A DNA stretch of 64,000 nucleotides from Cladorrhinum sp. PSN259 (taxonomy: Eukaryota; Ascomycota; Sordariomycetes; Sordariales; Podosporaceae), in contig MU867076.1 of the NCBI GenBank assembly GCA_033725935.1, forward strand, positions 124,001 to 188,000, read 5' to 3'. Position numbers and translations under genes: made by a program. Position 1 is the stretch's first letter; each line of letters starts with the position of its first letter. This document shows positions 12,210-23,287 of the stretch, piece by piece. The notes beneath the pieces are model-generated. The model worked only from the letters and a program-made list of their open reading frames with translations. It was not told where the DNA came from and did not search any database.

Positions 12210-14573
12210 ATGCCAGCGCACGACAGGCTTGCCGATTCAATTCATCCAGTCCCCGCAGAGGCATCAAATCAGACACCCAAATCCTATGAAAAGCACCTCC
12301 CTCAGGCAGCATCTCATGATTTTGACCAGGAAGAGCGTGCCAGAAAGTTTGCTGCAGAGGATCTTGGTCTCAAGAAGAAGCAGACCTATACCGGCTTCAC
12401 CCTCGCATGGCTCTCATTCCAATCCATCGGTACAATCTACGGCGACATCGGCACCTCTCCTCTCTACGTCTACTCCTCCACCTTCACCTCTCAACCCAGT
12501 TGGGATGACCTCGTCGGCGCTTTATCCATCATCATCTGGTCTCTCACTCTGATCGTCACCATCAAGTACACCTTCATCGTTCTGCGAGCCGATGACGATG
12601 GCCAGGGCGGTACCTTTGCCCTTTACTCCCTCCTCGCCCGCTTCGCAAGAATCACAACCAGGGATCCAAATGTCGCCGAACATGTAACTGCCAAGTTGGA
12701 GAGACATGACACAAACGACATGGACCTGGGCGGGAAAAAGTTCCGCAACTTGCTGGAAAGATCAGGAACAGCGAAATTCCTCCTGAAAGTGATGGGTGTA
12801 GTTGGTGTGTCGATGGTACTCGCCGATGGTGTTCTTACCCCAGCACAGTCGGTGCTGGGCGCCATTCAGGGTATCACCGTCGCCGACCCAGACTTGACTC
12901 GATCGTCCATCGTGGGAATATCATGTGCCATTCTGGTGTTCCTGTTTGCCATTCAGCCACTTGGGACGGCAAAGCTTGGGACGACTTTTGCACCCATCGT
13001 CGTGGTCTGGTTGTTGTTCAACCTGTGTGCAGGGATATACAACCTTGCCAAGTATGACCACTCCGTCTTGAAGGCATTCAGCCCGTACTTTGCTGGTGCA
13101 TATTTCGTCAGAAACGGCCATGATGGATGGAAGTCTCTGGGCGGTCTACTGCTTTCTTTCACTGGTGTGGAGGCCTTGTTTGCCGATCTAGGTGCCTTTA
13201 GCAAGAGGGCGATTCAGATCTCCTGGCTTGGGCTGGCTTATCCTTGTCTCATCATTGCATACATCGGTCAGGCGGCATACATCTCGGCTGATGCGACGGG
13301 GACTGCATTCACCAACCCTTTCTTCTACACTGTTCCCCCGGGAAGCTTCTACTTCAGCATGGTTATTGCTGTCCTGGCGGCGATTGTGGCATCTCAGGCT
13401 ATGATCACGAGCAGCTTCCAGTTGCTCACCCAGGTCATGCGACTTTCTTACTTTCCGCACATCAAGACGGTGCATACCAGCGACAAGTTTCATGAGCAGG
13501 TTTATATGCCGTTTGCCAACTGGCTGCTCATGATTGGAACTGTTATTGTTACTGCCGTGTACAACAATGTACGTATGACTGTATTCTCCTTATCTTTCAG
13601 ACCTTGAAACTGACTGTCTTGTTAGACCACATCTCTCGGAAACGCCTATGGAGTTTGTGTTATCGTCGTGACCTTCATCACAACCTGCATGGTTTCTATC
13701 GTTGCCATCATCTCCTGGCGCGTCCCAACACCCATTGTCATTTTCTTCTTCCTGGTCTTTGGGGCTGTCGATGGAGCTTACATCTCTTCATCTCTCGTCA
13801 AAGTCCCCGATGGCGCCTGGTTCACAATCCTCTTGGCCTTCATCTTGTCCACAATCTTCATTCTTTGGCGTTTTGGCAAGGAAGCCCAATGGGCCGCAGA
13901 GTCAGATGACCGTCTCCATCCCTCTCATCTTCTCACCAAGAGCTCCTCGGGTGATCTGGTCCTCACCCAGGACTTTGGAGGACAGAAAGTCTCCAATGCC
14001 TCTGGACTGGGCATCTTTTTCGACAAAGTTGGTGGACCCCATGTTCCTACGGTTTTCACTCAGTTCGTCCGCAAGTTCAAGACGCGTCCTACCATTGTCC
14101 TCTTCTTCCACATGCGGCCACTGTCAAGACCGACTGTTCCGCCCGAGGAGAGATACATCATCACCAGAGCTTCATCTAGCATTCCCTCTTGTTATCGTGT
14201 TACGCTAAGACATGGATACATGGATAATGTTCTCACTCCCAATCTGGGCCAGCAGCTGGTAGAGCACTTGGTGCTGTACATCACCAGGGATACCAACCGG
14301 AGTCCGGATGGCAGTGCACGCAGTGTGGAACATACCCCCGAGATTCAGGCAGAATTGGATGCATTGACGAGGGCTGTTGACGAGCAGATGGTTTATGTCA
14401 TTGGCAAGGAGGTGATGAAGATTAAGAATGGGAGGAAGGGGGTGGTTGGGTGGTTTAGGTGGACCGTGTTGCAGACTTTCTTGTGGATTAGGGAAAACTC
14501 GAGGACCAAGCTGGCCGATTTGGATATTGATGCTGATAGGCTTGTTGAGGTTGGGTTTGTCAAGGTTATTTAG
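12210..14573 (+). CDS. hak-1: High-affinity potassium transporter, HAK/KUP family
   Basis: Predicted 768-aa plasma-membrane K+ uptake transporter from exons 12210-13568 and 13626-14573. The KUP signature IGTIYGDIGTSPLYVY begins TM1, followed by DDDGQGGTFALYSLLAR in the TM2-TM3 loop, VSMVLADGVLTPAQSVLGA, and GVEALFADLGAFSKRAI. A long hydrophilic C-terminal region follows the last TM. The intron acceptor at 13625 was chosen over an earlier AG at 13600 because only it continues the TM frame (TTSLGNAYGV). The ATG sits in a good context (CAACCATGCC). Length fits fungal HAK transporters, which are usually induced by K+ starvation. Confidence 0.93.
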
Positions 14574-14985
14574 GAAAAGGGGCATGTTTCTTTTGGAGGA
14601 GGGTGATTTTCAACTTTTCTCCCTTTTTTTCTGATTCTGCTTTCCGTGCAAAAATATTGCAACATGTTTTTGGCAGTTACACGCAGAATATCAAATTCAT
14701 CCACCCAGCGCCCGCCAGATGCAGCTGCCCCTTTTTGGAAAATGTGTTGTTGCGGGCGCGTACTCTGTACTCACGTCGCACTGCCCCCTGCTCCAACGCG
14801 CGCCAAGAATCATCTTGATTGGTTGAATCATGAAGAGTCGACACGTTGATCAGGCCACTTTAAATGCCCCCAAATTTTATTGCCAACATCAGTTTCTCAC
14901 TTTCAACGTTCTTTCGCTTGTCCAACCAACCAAACAAACAAACAAACCATCAATCGCGTTTCTGGGGAAAATTGACCTCCCAAAA
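14574..14985. other. Intergenic/promoter
   Basis: Short AT-rich terminator region followed by a leader with CAAACAAACAAAC-type sequence before the dehydrogenase ATG. No gene seen. Confidence 0.5.
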
Positions 14986-16128
14986 ATGGTCAACTACCAG
15001 ATCCTGGGCGGCGCAACCGCCGCAGTCATCGTCCTCCTCACCTTCGGCATCCCCTTTGTCATTCGCGAGTACTTCCCCTACGAACTGTTGAAAAAACAGT
15101 ACGTCGGCAAACCAACCGTCAACACCGAATCCTACAAGGGGAGGACGGTGCTGATCACGGGGGCCAACGGCGCGTTTGGTTCCCGCGCCGCCAAGCTCGT
15201 TGCTCATCGCGACGTCGAGACTCTGGTCCTGGTCGATGTCATGGATCTGAAGCCTCTCAAGGAGACGATCGAGTCTGAACTGAAAAAGGAGGGCAAACCC
15301 ATTCCAAAGATTCTCATGTGGCAGATAGACATGATGACGTTCAAGGGATGTCGGGAGGTTGGGAGGAAGGCCAAGGAAGAGCTGAAGAAGGGTCTGGACC
15401 ACGTCTTGCTGGCTGCCGGGATACTGAGCTTTAAGCGGAAGGAGAGTCCGGAAGGGTGGGAGACGAGCGTGCAGGTCAATTACTTGTCTACCGCGCTTAT
15501 TGCTCTGCTGTTGCTTCCGTTGCTCAAGTCCAGCGCTGGGAACCCGAATCCGCCCGTCTTGACGTTTGTCACGAGCTTCGGTGTTTACTGCACGAGTTTC
15601 TCGTACGGTGTGCCGAGTAAAGGGAATTACTTGAAGAAGATGAGCAATAACAAGGATGGGCTGGAGCAGGGATATCAGTATGGACGGAGCAAGGCTTTGC
15701 TGTTGTACTTTGCGAAGGAGCTCGCGAACAGGACCGAGGCTGCCGGGCAGAGGGTGACGATTAACAGCGCGGATCCGGGCAGCGCGTGGACGAACCTCAC
15801 GAGTCCTAATCAGGGACAGCTGATCCCCAGGTTGATTACGAATTACTCGGCCAGGGATCCTATTTACTGCGCCACGGCGCTGTTGAATGGTGCGAGTGCC
15901 GGGCCGGAGAGCCACGGCAAGATTATGCATGATTTTGATTCTCCCGAGTAAGTTACACCCTCCAAGAATCTCGGTAGGAAAAGCATAGCTAATGGTGATG
16001 GTAGGTACCCGCCTTATATGCTCAGAAAGAGCGGTCAGATTGCTCAGCAGAGGGTCTGGGAGGAGAGTAGGGCTGAGTTTGAGGCCAAGGTACCCGAGGT
16101 CAAGGCTGTTTATGAGTTGCTTGGTTGA
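14986..16128 (+). CDS. Membrane-anchored short-chain dehydrogenase/reductase
   Basis: Predicted 361-aa SDR enzyme from exons 14986-15947 and 16005-16128. An N-terminal membrane anchor (about residues 8-28) precedes the Rossmann NAD(P)-binding motif TGANGAFGS near residue 57. The catalytic YxxxK is present as YGRSK, Tyr about residue 232, with an upstream serine in VTSFGVYC. Topology resembles fungal retinol-dehydrogenase/WWOX-like SDRs of the ER or lipid droplets. The substrate is probably a lipophilic alcohol or ketone, but this is not readable from sequence. An upstream in-frame AUG would add a 5'-UTR-like stretch, so the ATG at 14986 (AAAAATGG) is preferred. Confidence 0.85.
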
Positions 16129-16263
16129 GATTTTGTGCGACGGCTTATGAGACTTGTAAATCCACAGCCATTACTGGCCCTACTGCTTCCTCCTCCAGTG
16201 ACCTTGATGGTATGAGCGCGAATGGCAACTCTGAGGGCCTGTTGCTTTAGTTAGTATCCATGC

Positions 16264-17883
16264 CTACTTCTTTGATACCGCACGTACATATTCAAAAACA
16301 TCATCAACCGCAAACCCCGATTGTGGGTCGCAAAAGAAGTATCTGGGCGCTCCAATATTCTCGGATATTAATCGCGGCACAAACTGCTGCCCATGTTCAA
16401 GCTCGGTAAACCGAGTCGGTCCGCTGTCGTCGCCCTCGTCGTCTGATTCGGCAGGGTAATTGAGACCCACCAAAACAATAGGCACACCGGCGGGACACAT
16501 TTCCTGTATCCTTGGAGACCAGATGTCCAAGATATTCGCCTTGGTTTTTGCGGTTGGGTTATTTGCCCTGAAGCAAAGAATGACGACGTGGGCGTCTGAA
16601 AATGTCAGGGGCATCAGCCGGGCAAAGTCTTCTTGGCCTGTAGTGTCCCATAAAGACAAATGTACGGGATGCCCGTCTAACCTGAGGACAACTTTAGCAA
16701 GTGCTGGGCCAAGGTGCATTTACGTTCCTTGTGGGGGTCTTACTTGCAATCTGTTGTATAATCCTCAAACAGCGTCGGGATATAGTACTCGGGCATGTGG
16801 CCATAAACGAAGGCCGAGAGAAGTCGGGTTTTACCCGATTCCCCATCTCCAGCGACCACGCACCTGGCAACAAACGATTGGTTAGTAGATGCTGCAATTT
16901 CCTGGCTGATTAGAGGTGGGAGAGTATGTAGTATGTACTTACTTGTACTTCTTTAGCAGTGGTTTTTGGCGCTTCTTAGGGTCTGGGTTTACAAAATTGT
17001 ACCTCTCGATCATCTCCTCGATCGTCTCCGTAATTGTAACCGGTGCACTCGTCAACGCAGTCTTGAAAGACCTCGTATCACGGCTCCCAGTGAATGTTGT
17101 CGCTCTCACGCTCCGGCCAGACTTGATCGAGCTTATCCTCAAGCTGACCGTGTCAGAGATCACATCCTCGTCATCCCTCGACGCCTGCGCCATCTCCTCC
17201 AAAGTCTCGAGATCATCAATTTCACTGATCTCCCGCTCGACAATTTGTCTTTGCCTCGCCACGATGTCCGTCAAAGGTTTCGTCAAGGCATCCAGATCGT
17301 CGTTAAAGTCCTTGAGATGTTGTACCAGCTCGGCAAATTTTGCTCGATCCGAGATCGCCCAGGCTGCCGCTCGTAGAACCCCAGACCCGGAACTGCTGCT
17401 GCTGCTGCCACTTTTCCTCCAAAAGAGCAGGGACCTCCTCCTCGTTGATCCCGAAAAGCCGAACCCACGTACACCCACACTTGTAGTCCTGCTCGTCACG
17501 GTAAGGGCCTCCTCCTGAGATCCAACAAGACCTGTGACCTGTTCAACAGCCTTCAACCCGAACCGCTTCCTCAACTCGGCCTCATCTTTGAACAAGTCCC
17601 TGATGCACTCCAGCGTCGCGGTTATTCTTCCCCTCAGCACCGGATTGTCGAACCTCGTATCGTATTGCCCACCACCACCACCACCACCATCTTGCCCGCT
17701 ATGCAAACCACACGCCTGTCCCCAGGTGAGCAGCCTGAGCTCCTGATTGCTGAACTTGGTTTCGAGTATCTTGTAGTCTTTACCAAATCTCGCACCGCGC
17801 TGAACAAGCTGATAGCAGCTCACGCACGACGAGAAGAGGCCTGCCAGTCCGGCCACGCCCAGCGCCAGGCCTGCCGCTTCCAT
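16264..17883 (-). CDS. HeLo domain-Rho-like small GTPase fusion
   Basis: Predicted 492-aa protein from exons 17883-16943, 16863-16744 and 16681-16264. Residues 1 to about 215 match the HeLo (prion-inhibition) domain of the HET-S incompatibility protein: a hydrophobic start MEAAGLALGVAGLAGLF, a Cys-rich second helix, then RLLTWGQA; the later helix AAWAISDRAKFAELVQHL also fits. After a charged linker, residues 314-492 form a Rho-type GTPase: P-loop GDGESGKT (319-326), switch I YYIPTLFEDY, and DTTGQE (366-371). The guanine-specificity motif (T/NKxD) is replaced by LNYP at 427-430, the SAK motif is absent, and the C-terminus has no CaaX box. An upstream in-frame start at 17943 is possible. Function is unknown; a regulated membrane-acting cell-death effector is an inference. 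Confidence 0.8.
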
Positions 17884-18360
17884 CAGACCGTGCGGATATG
17901 CTTTCTGTGCTTCCCATAAAGAACGAAGGGAATCAATCCACAAATCAAAACACGTTACTGCCGTTGTTGAGCGTTGATTAGTGAAACCAGAATTCTCATT
18001 TTGCCAAAACCCGAAGGATGCGTTTGCCCCTCAATTAAGCCGCACTCAATACGGCGTAGTTTCCTGGTTGGTTACCTACTTATGGGCCGTGCACACCCTT
18101 GCTTAACTGCTGACACATTCCTCCTTGTTCCCCCTAGATCAACGAACCCATAACACCGATCTGGAGCACCAAATACGTATCGAGAAGTGCACGTACAAAA
18201 GAAAATTTGTTGGTATTTTGAAGACGTTATTTGGAAAACGCCCTGTCCCGAAGGTTGTCTACATGTATGGAAACTAGTTTAAACCCCTGCAATAAGACCG
18301 AAGAAACCCGTGAATACCGTCAGAAAAAAGACAGAAACGCCTCGCTACTTTTTAATATCC
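17884..18360. other. Intergenic
   Basis: Promoter of the HeLo-GTPase gene and the downstream flank of the helicase gene. Nothing else seen. Confidence 0.5.
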
Positions 18361-20182
18361 CTAATCGAACGTGATCTTGGTGGCCTTCTTGCTCATGTCC
18401 ACATCCTTGAAGAATGCGCCGTACTCGGCGTGTCCCTTTTTCTTGACAGTTGTGCCAAACTTGAGCAAGTCCTCGGGCACCTCCTGGTGAGCGGCTCTAA
18501 GAACGTTGACAAGCGATCCAGAGTGGGCCTTGTCGTGCTCGGTGAAGAGAGTGATGGCCTTGCCCTTCTTTCCGGCGCGGCCTGTTCTGCCGATACGGTG
18601 GACGTAGTCTTCGATGGTCAAGGGGAACTATCAAAAGTTAGCATACTAGTTGAAAGATGGGCAAGGAAATAAAACTCACTGTCAAGTTGATAACGAGCTT
18701 GACCTCGGGGATATCCAAACCACGAGCAGCAACATCAGTGGCAATCAACACACTGGTAGTACCAGCCTTGAAGGCCTCCAAACTTCTGGTTCGTTGCTCT
18801 TGTCTGAGATCACCGTGAATGCTGCAGACCTTGATACCTCTCCTGGAAAGGAACTCCTCGACACGGGTGCACTCCTTCTTGTACAGAGCGAACACCAATA
18901 TCCTGTCGTCCTTGGCGCTTCCTCTCTGAGTCTCGCGCAGCAATTCGAGAAGGCGCTGCTCCTTTGCGCGGGGATCGACAACCTCAACCTTTTGCTCAAT
19001 TCTGCTGTTGGCCTGAAGCTCAACACTGCCACTGCCGGTGCCCTCCTCACCAGTGCGGGTGCGGTTGCCGATGGTGACCCTGGTGGGGTTGACCATGAAG
19101 CTCTCGGCAAGACCTTGTACGCTGATTGGCCATGTGGCGGTGAACATGAGAGTCTGGCGCTGCTCGCGCGGTGGGCAGCTACCGAGAATGAGCTTGATGT
19201 CCTCCTCGAAACCCTTGTCCAACATGCGATCAGCCTCGTCCAGGACGGCGAACTGAACATCCTCGAGGGAGATGCTGCCCTCAGAGAGGAAGTCCTTCAA
19301 TCTGCCGGGAGTCGCGACGATAATGTCGACACCGTTATTCTTGGCCATCAATCTGCGCTGATCGTCCTTGCTGGCGCCACCGTAAACGCAAACAGCGGAA
19401 AGGTTAACGAGCGAGCCGAGACCGGCCATGGTTTCGTGGGTTTGCATGGCAAGTTCGCGAGTGGGCGAGACTATGACGGCGCGAGGGCGCGGTGTACGGT
19501 CTCTGTTATTCTTGTTCTTGGGGGAAGACACAAGCTTCTCGACGCAGGGGAGTGCGAACGCCATGGTCTTGCCAGAGCCGGTCTCGGCAATACCAATAAC
19601 ATCGTAACCGGAGAGGGTGAACGGCCATGAGGCGGACTGGATGGGTGTTGGGGCGCTGTAGGAAGCGAAGGGCTTCTTGGAGACGAGGTTGGTGGTAGGG
19701 AGCTGGGAGAACTTGATAACGGGCCGAAGGCTGCTGTCGGAAGCATTGGTGATCTTGATCTCCTTCTCTTTGAGGAACGCCTCGATCTCGGATTCGGGAA
19801 TGGCGGAGAGGGCGGCACTCTGCTTGTAAGAGTAGGCGCCGTTGGACTTGGCTGTGCCATTTGTGACGGGGGCAGATTCGGACTCGGAGGACTCGGTCGT
19901 CGCAACATTGCTATTGCCGTTGGTTTCGGGCTCCTTGTCCTTCTTCTCCTTTTTCTCTTTCTTGTCTTTTTTCTCCTTCTTATTCTTGTCCTTCTTCTCA
20001 GACTTGTCCTTCTTTTCCTTTTTTTCCTTCTTCTCCTTCTTCTTTTGCTTCTTCTCGGCCTTCAGCGCGGCGGCGGCGGCGGCATCGGAATCGTCGGTGA
20101 CCTCATCGGTCTTGACCTTCTTGGAGGAACGAGCGACTTGCTCCTCGCCCTCGCTGCGGGCGTGCTTCTTTCCGGCGGACAT
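18361..20182 (-). CDS. dbp3: ATP-dependent RNA helicase Dbp3
   Basis: Predicted 589-aa nucleolar DEAD-box helicase for 60S ribosomal subunit assembly (pre-rRNA ITS1 processing). Exons are 20182-18680 and 18627-18361, the 52-bp intron having an ACTAAC branch point. A very Lys/Glu/Asp-rich low-complexity N-terminus (KKEKKEKKEKKDK type) precedes the helicase core, as in Dbp3. Core motifs in order are TPIQ, AETGSGKT, PTRELA, TPGR, DEAD, TAT in place of SAT, ATDVAARGLD and HRIGRTGR, all intact. The intron interrupts just before motif VI. The ATG gives the MSAGKKH start; a longer upstream frame has no family-like sequence. Confidence 0.93.
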
Positions 20183-20440
20183 TTTGGGCGATTGATCGAG
20201 AAGCAGAGTGCCGTTCAAGAAGGTGGGCCTGGTTCGGAAAAGTCGCTGGAAAAGGCCTAGAAATGGAATACTGCCTGCCGCTGCACCGCTGCAGATGGCT
20301 GGAATTTTTTCTGGGCTTATCGATAAGCCGAAAATTCCCTGCTGCTTACCCCACGTTTGAGTTTGTGGAAACCCTGTTGTGTACCCCCACTTTTGTCCCT
20401 GTCTCTGGATTTTGACAGGGATCATCCACTGATTCCTCAA

Positions 20441-20515
20441 ACTGGCGTTCTTCATCCAAACCTCGCTTTTTCCAAAGTTGAGAAGCAAACAATACAACAA
20501 CTTCTCTTCCGGTTA
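20441..20515 (+). repeat. Dispersed repeat copy A
   Basis: About 75 bp is shared in the same orientation with 26768-26848. The common core contains TCCAAAGTTGAGAAGCAAAC, followed after a variable spacer by CTCTTCCGGTTAT. It may be the end of a degraded element or a segmental duplication. Confidence 0.55.
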
Positions 20516-21329
20516 TTTCTAGAGTTTTGATCCGTAAATAATGTATTACTATCGCCTATCCTATTCTAAATTTACTTCTAGACCGCTACACCCCTGCTCA
20601 ATACACTCCCCCCTCCTTTTAAACTGCGACTGGACTTTTCACGTTAAATACCAAATACCCTATTTCTCAATTATTATCACTCGACTATTTCCCACTAGAA
20701 TAAGCCTTTTTAGGCCCATATTCTATTTTTCTTAAAGTGCTTGGACTTTTAAGATAAGTACTTCTTAGCTTGCATAAATCATAGCTTGAAGTACCCTCTA
20801 CACCACCTGTAGCCCTAGAAATCTGACTCCCGCCTTCATCAATCCCATACCGCCTGAGTCCCGCCAGACTTTGGTCTCTAGAGCCATCTTAGCGAGCGAA
20901 GCGGGTTCTCATTATTCTTCTGCTGCACACTAAGTTGACCTTGCAGTGCGTTGATCTTCTCATCCTTCTTTTTCAACGTTGACTGGAAAACCGATAGCTG
21001 CTCTTCTCGTCTCTTGAGCCTCTCTCTACGTCCTTCAGTTTATTTCCCCATCGTGAAGCTGATCATCTTATACTCTTTTACTACCAATTAATCCCACAAT
21101 CTTCGTAGCTAGCTTTAAGGTCTTAGCCACGAAGGACTGGAAGGAGTCATTCTCAGCGACAATCTTTAATGATGTCAAAAGCCTTTCCACATCGGTGGGC
21201 AGCAACACTAACTTCGGGGCAGATCATCCCGATACACTGACCAGTATGGGCAACCTGGTCAGAATCGCAGAGCCAGGGTTTATCGCGACGACGGACTAAT
21301 CGCACTTGCTGAGACTCCTAAGGACGCGC

Positions 21330-21599
21330 TCACCTGGGATCACAGAACTGCATCCTCGGATGTCCACAGCGAGTGAAGAATCCGTAAGCACCTGGCGGAC
21401 AACACCCGCCTGCAGCGACGAATTTATAAGACATGAATGTCCCAACTTTCGGCGCAGCGTCGCAGAACTTGTCGCGGGGAGCGTGCTGCTCGCTGACACC
21501 CTGACAAAGGGCACGGGAATATACGCAAAGTCGCTGGCCGCTGAAATCGCTTGAGTAGTAGAAGCTCTGCGCGCTTCCGCCCAAGTTGTAACAGCCCAA
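21330..21599 (-). other. Doubtful Cys-rich open frame
   Basis: An 89-codon frame contains eight cysteines, including an adjacent pair (GGCCPPG), spaced like a small disulfide-rich protein. It begins with a non-ATG codon and would need an upstream exon; none with a convincing signal peptide was found. It may be a remnant or chance. Confidence 0.2.
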
Positions 21600-22010
21600 G
21601 GTTCAAGTTGCAGTTCGCCCAGTTCTCCTCTTGCAGTCTTTGTTCTCGTCCACACAAGCTGAGATCTTCCATCGATTTACTGAAATTGGTGGATCATCCA
21701 GTAGCTGCTGCTGCACCATGTCGGACCTCACAGTTGCTGGCGTCATCATCGAGGAGATGCAAGTGATCGACAGAAGAAGTTCGGAGACCATAATGCAATT
21801 TCGACCAATGGTCTGATGACTGTATGAAGTGGAGTTGCCTTGATCTAAAGAAATTGAGAATTTTCCTGAATATGATCGTGTTTACGCAGTGCTCTTTATC
21901 CAATTACAGGTCTGGCAGCCTGTTCGGTTCCAAGCGAACAACCCAAGGCACGTAAAAGATCCTTGACGCGAGCCCAAGTAAAGCGCCCGTTAGCTAAAGT
22001 TCGAGGATCT

Positions 22011-22300
22011 TCTCTGCATATTTTATGCTGATTAAGTCCAGAACATAATCGACAGAGGCACTACACGTGTAGATGCTTTCAGCCCGCCACAATGTGCTAT
22101 TAAAAAGATAGAATTAGGTAATATCTCTGCAAGTTAATTGCTGATGACTCTAAAACATGATCGACAGAGGCACTAAGTGCTTTCAACCCGTCACAACGCG
22201 CCTACACCATTGGATAGAGTTCGATAGTCTCTGCATGTTTTACCCTGATGAGTCTAGAACATGATCGACAGAGGCACTAAGTGTTTTCAGCTACCAACAA
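22011..22300 (+). repeat. Three imperfect tandem repeats (~104-112 bp)
   Basis: The block GATCGACAGAGGCACTA (first copy variant) recurs with GACAGAGG at 22051, 22163 and 22267, a period of 112 then 104 bp. Flanking TCTCTGCA and CTTTCAGCCCG-type segments repeat too. Copies differ mainly by transitions. The array ends about 470 bp upstream of the aegerolysin start. Confidence 0.7.
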
Positions 22301-22764
22301 AAGTGTCCAATGACCTTGCGGCTTGAAGATGAGGCCCAAATCAAGTTCTCAGCCGTAAAATAAGCCTACTTTTCTACTAACTGATCATCAGCTGATCACT
22401 ACGCACAAACGCAGAACCAGGATTTGGCTTCAAGGCGCATTCGGATAGCCAGACAGTTGGTCGGCTAGCTGTCTCGAGCAACCCTTGAAGCAAAAGTGAC
22501 AGCTAGCTAGTGTACAATCATAACATTAGCCAACAACAACATTGACTGGAGTGACTCGACGTCATCGTACATATTGGTTGGCTAACTATTGTGAGAAGAC
22601 CTTGCGTAAATTCCCAGCCAGCAGACAATCAGAGGCGCAAGGCAAGTATTTATATAGATATTTTGGGACCTCAGAAATCTCACCAAGAGGGTAGGATCAA
22701 TCATCAAACTTTTTAAAAAAAATTCCAAAGAACGCGGCCAACACACCTTCCTCTCTATCCAGCA

Positions 22765-23287
22765 ATGGGCTACGGAGACTGGACTCAGATCGAAATCAAG
22801 AACAACAGCAATGTTGCTCTGACATTCAAAAACTCCCAGATTTAGTGGGGGAAGTTTTACCAATCTCGTAAGCGGTTGGATCACCTTCTCTGTGTTGGAA
22901 TTTCCTTGTTTTGGCCTCGTGACCGTTGGTTTCGACCAAATGGATATGCTGACACAAGATGTTCTCGTGCGTTTAGCCGACAAAGATACTGAGATACCAG
23001 CTGATCAGCTGAATGGAAAGACCATCGACGCAGGACAGAGCTACACTGTCGGCTCCTGCGGCCGCGAAAATACATGGTCAGGCTGCCAGGGCCAATTTGA
23101 CCTGTACGATGGTGAAGGCGGCGCAACTGCTACGACAATCAAGTTTTACTCTCCACACGGCACATCCTACAACTCGTTCTCGATGGATACCCCGACAGCA
23201 GGGTGGTACGCGTCTCAGACTGGGGCGTATCTTGGGAATGACGGCCTGCTAGGTGCAGTAACCGTCACCATTATTTTCAAGAAGTAG
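22765..23287 (+). pseudogene. Aegerolysin-family gene with in-frame stop
   Basis: Encodes an aegerolysin-family beta-sandwich protein, the family of Asp-hemolysin and ostreolysin, which bind membrane lipids and form pores with partner proteins. Exon 1 is 22765-22867 and exon 2 is 22977-23287, with an intron at 22868-22976. Family features include the WGKFY strand, a DKDTEI turn, SCGRENTWSGCQGQFDLYDG, and a C-terminal VTVTIIFKK strand. Codon 27 (22843-22845) is TAG directly before the conserved Trp, so the frame is interrupted; the remainder looks intact. A CA-to-TA change of RIP type would produce such a stop. No MACPF partner gene is in the window. I call it a pseudogene, though readthrough or sequence error is possible. 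Confidence 0.75.

Larger units (their letters stand above)
20183..22764. other. AT-rich intergenic stretch with repeats
   Basis: About 2.6 kb marking the left edge of the accessory island. 20525-20900 is AT-rich with many TAA/TTA triplets, as expected of RIP-degraded transposon DNA, but no element end was recognised. A block at about 20441-20515 recurs at 26768-26848, and a threefold repeat lies at 22011-22300 (both listed). The Cys-rich minus frame at 21330-21599 is listed separately. Confidence 0.5.

Noticed and set aside
13601..13625. Alternative intron acceptor at 13600 in the potassium transporter
   Set aside because: It would shift the frame and destroy the next membrane helix; the AG at 13625 preserves it.
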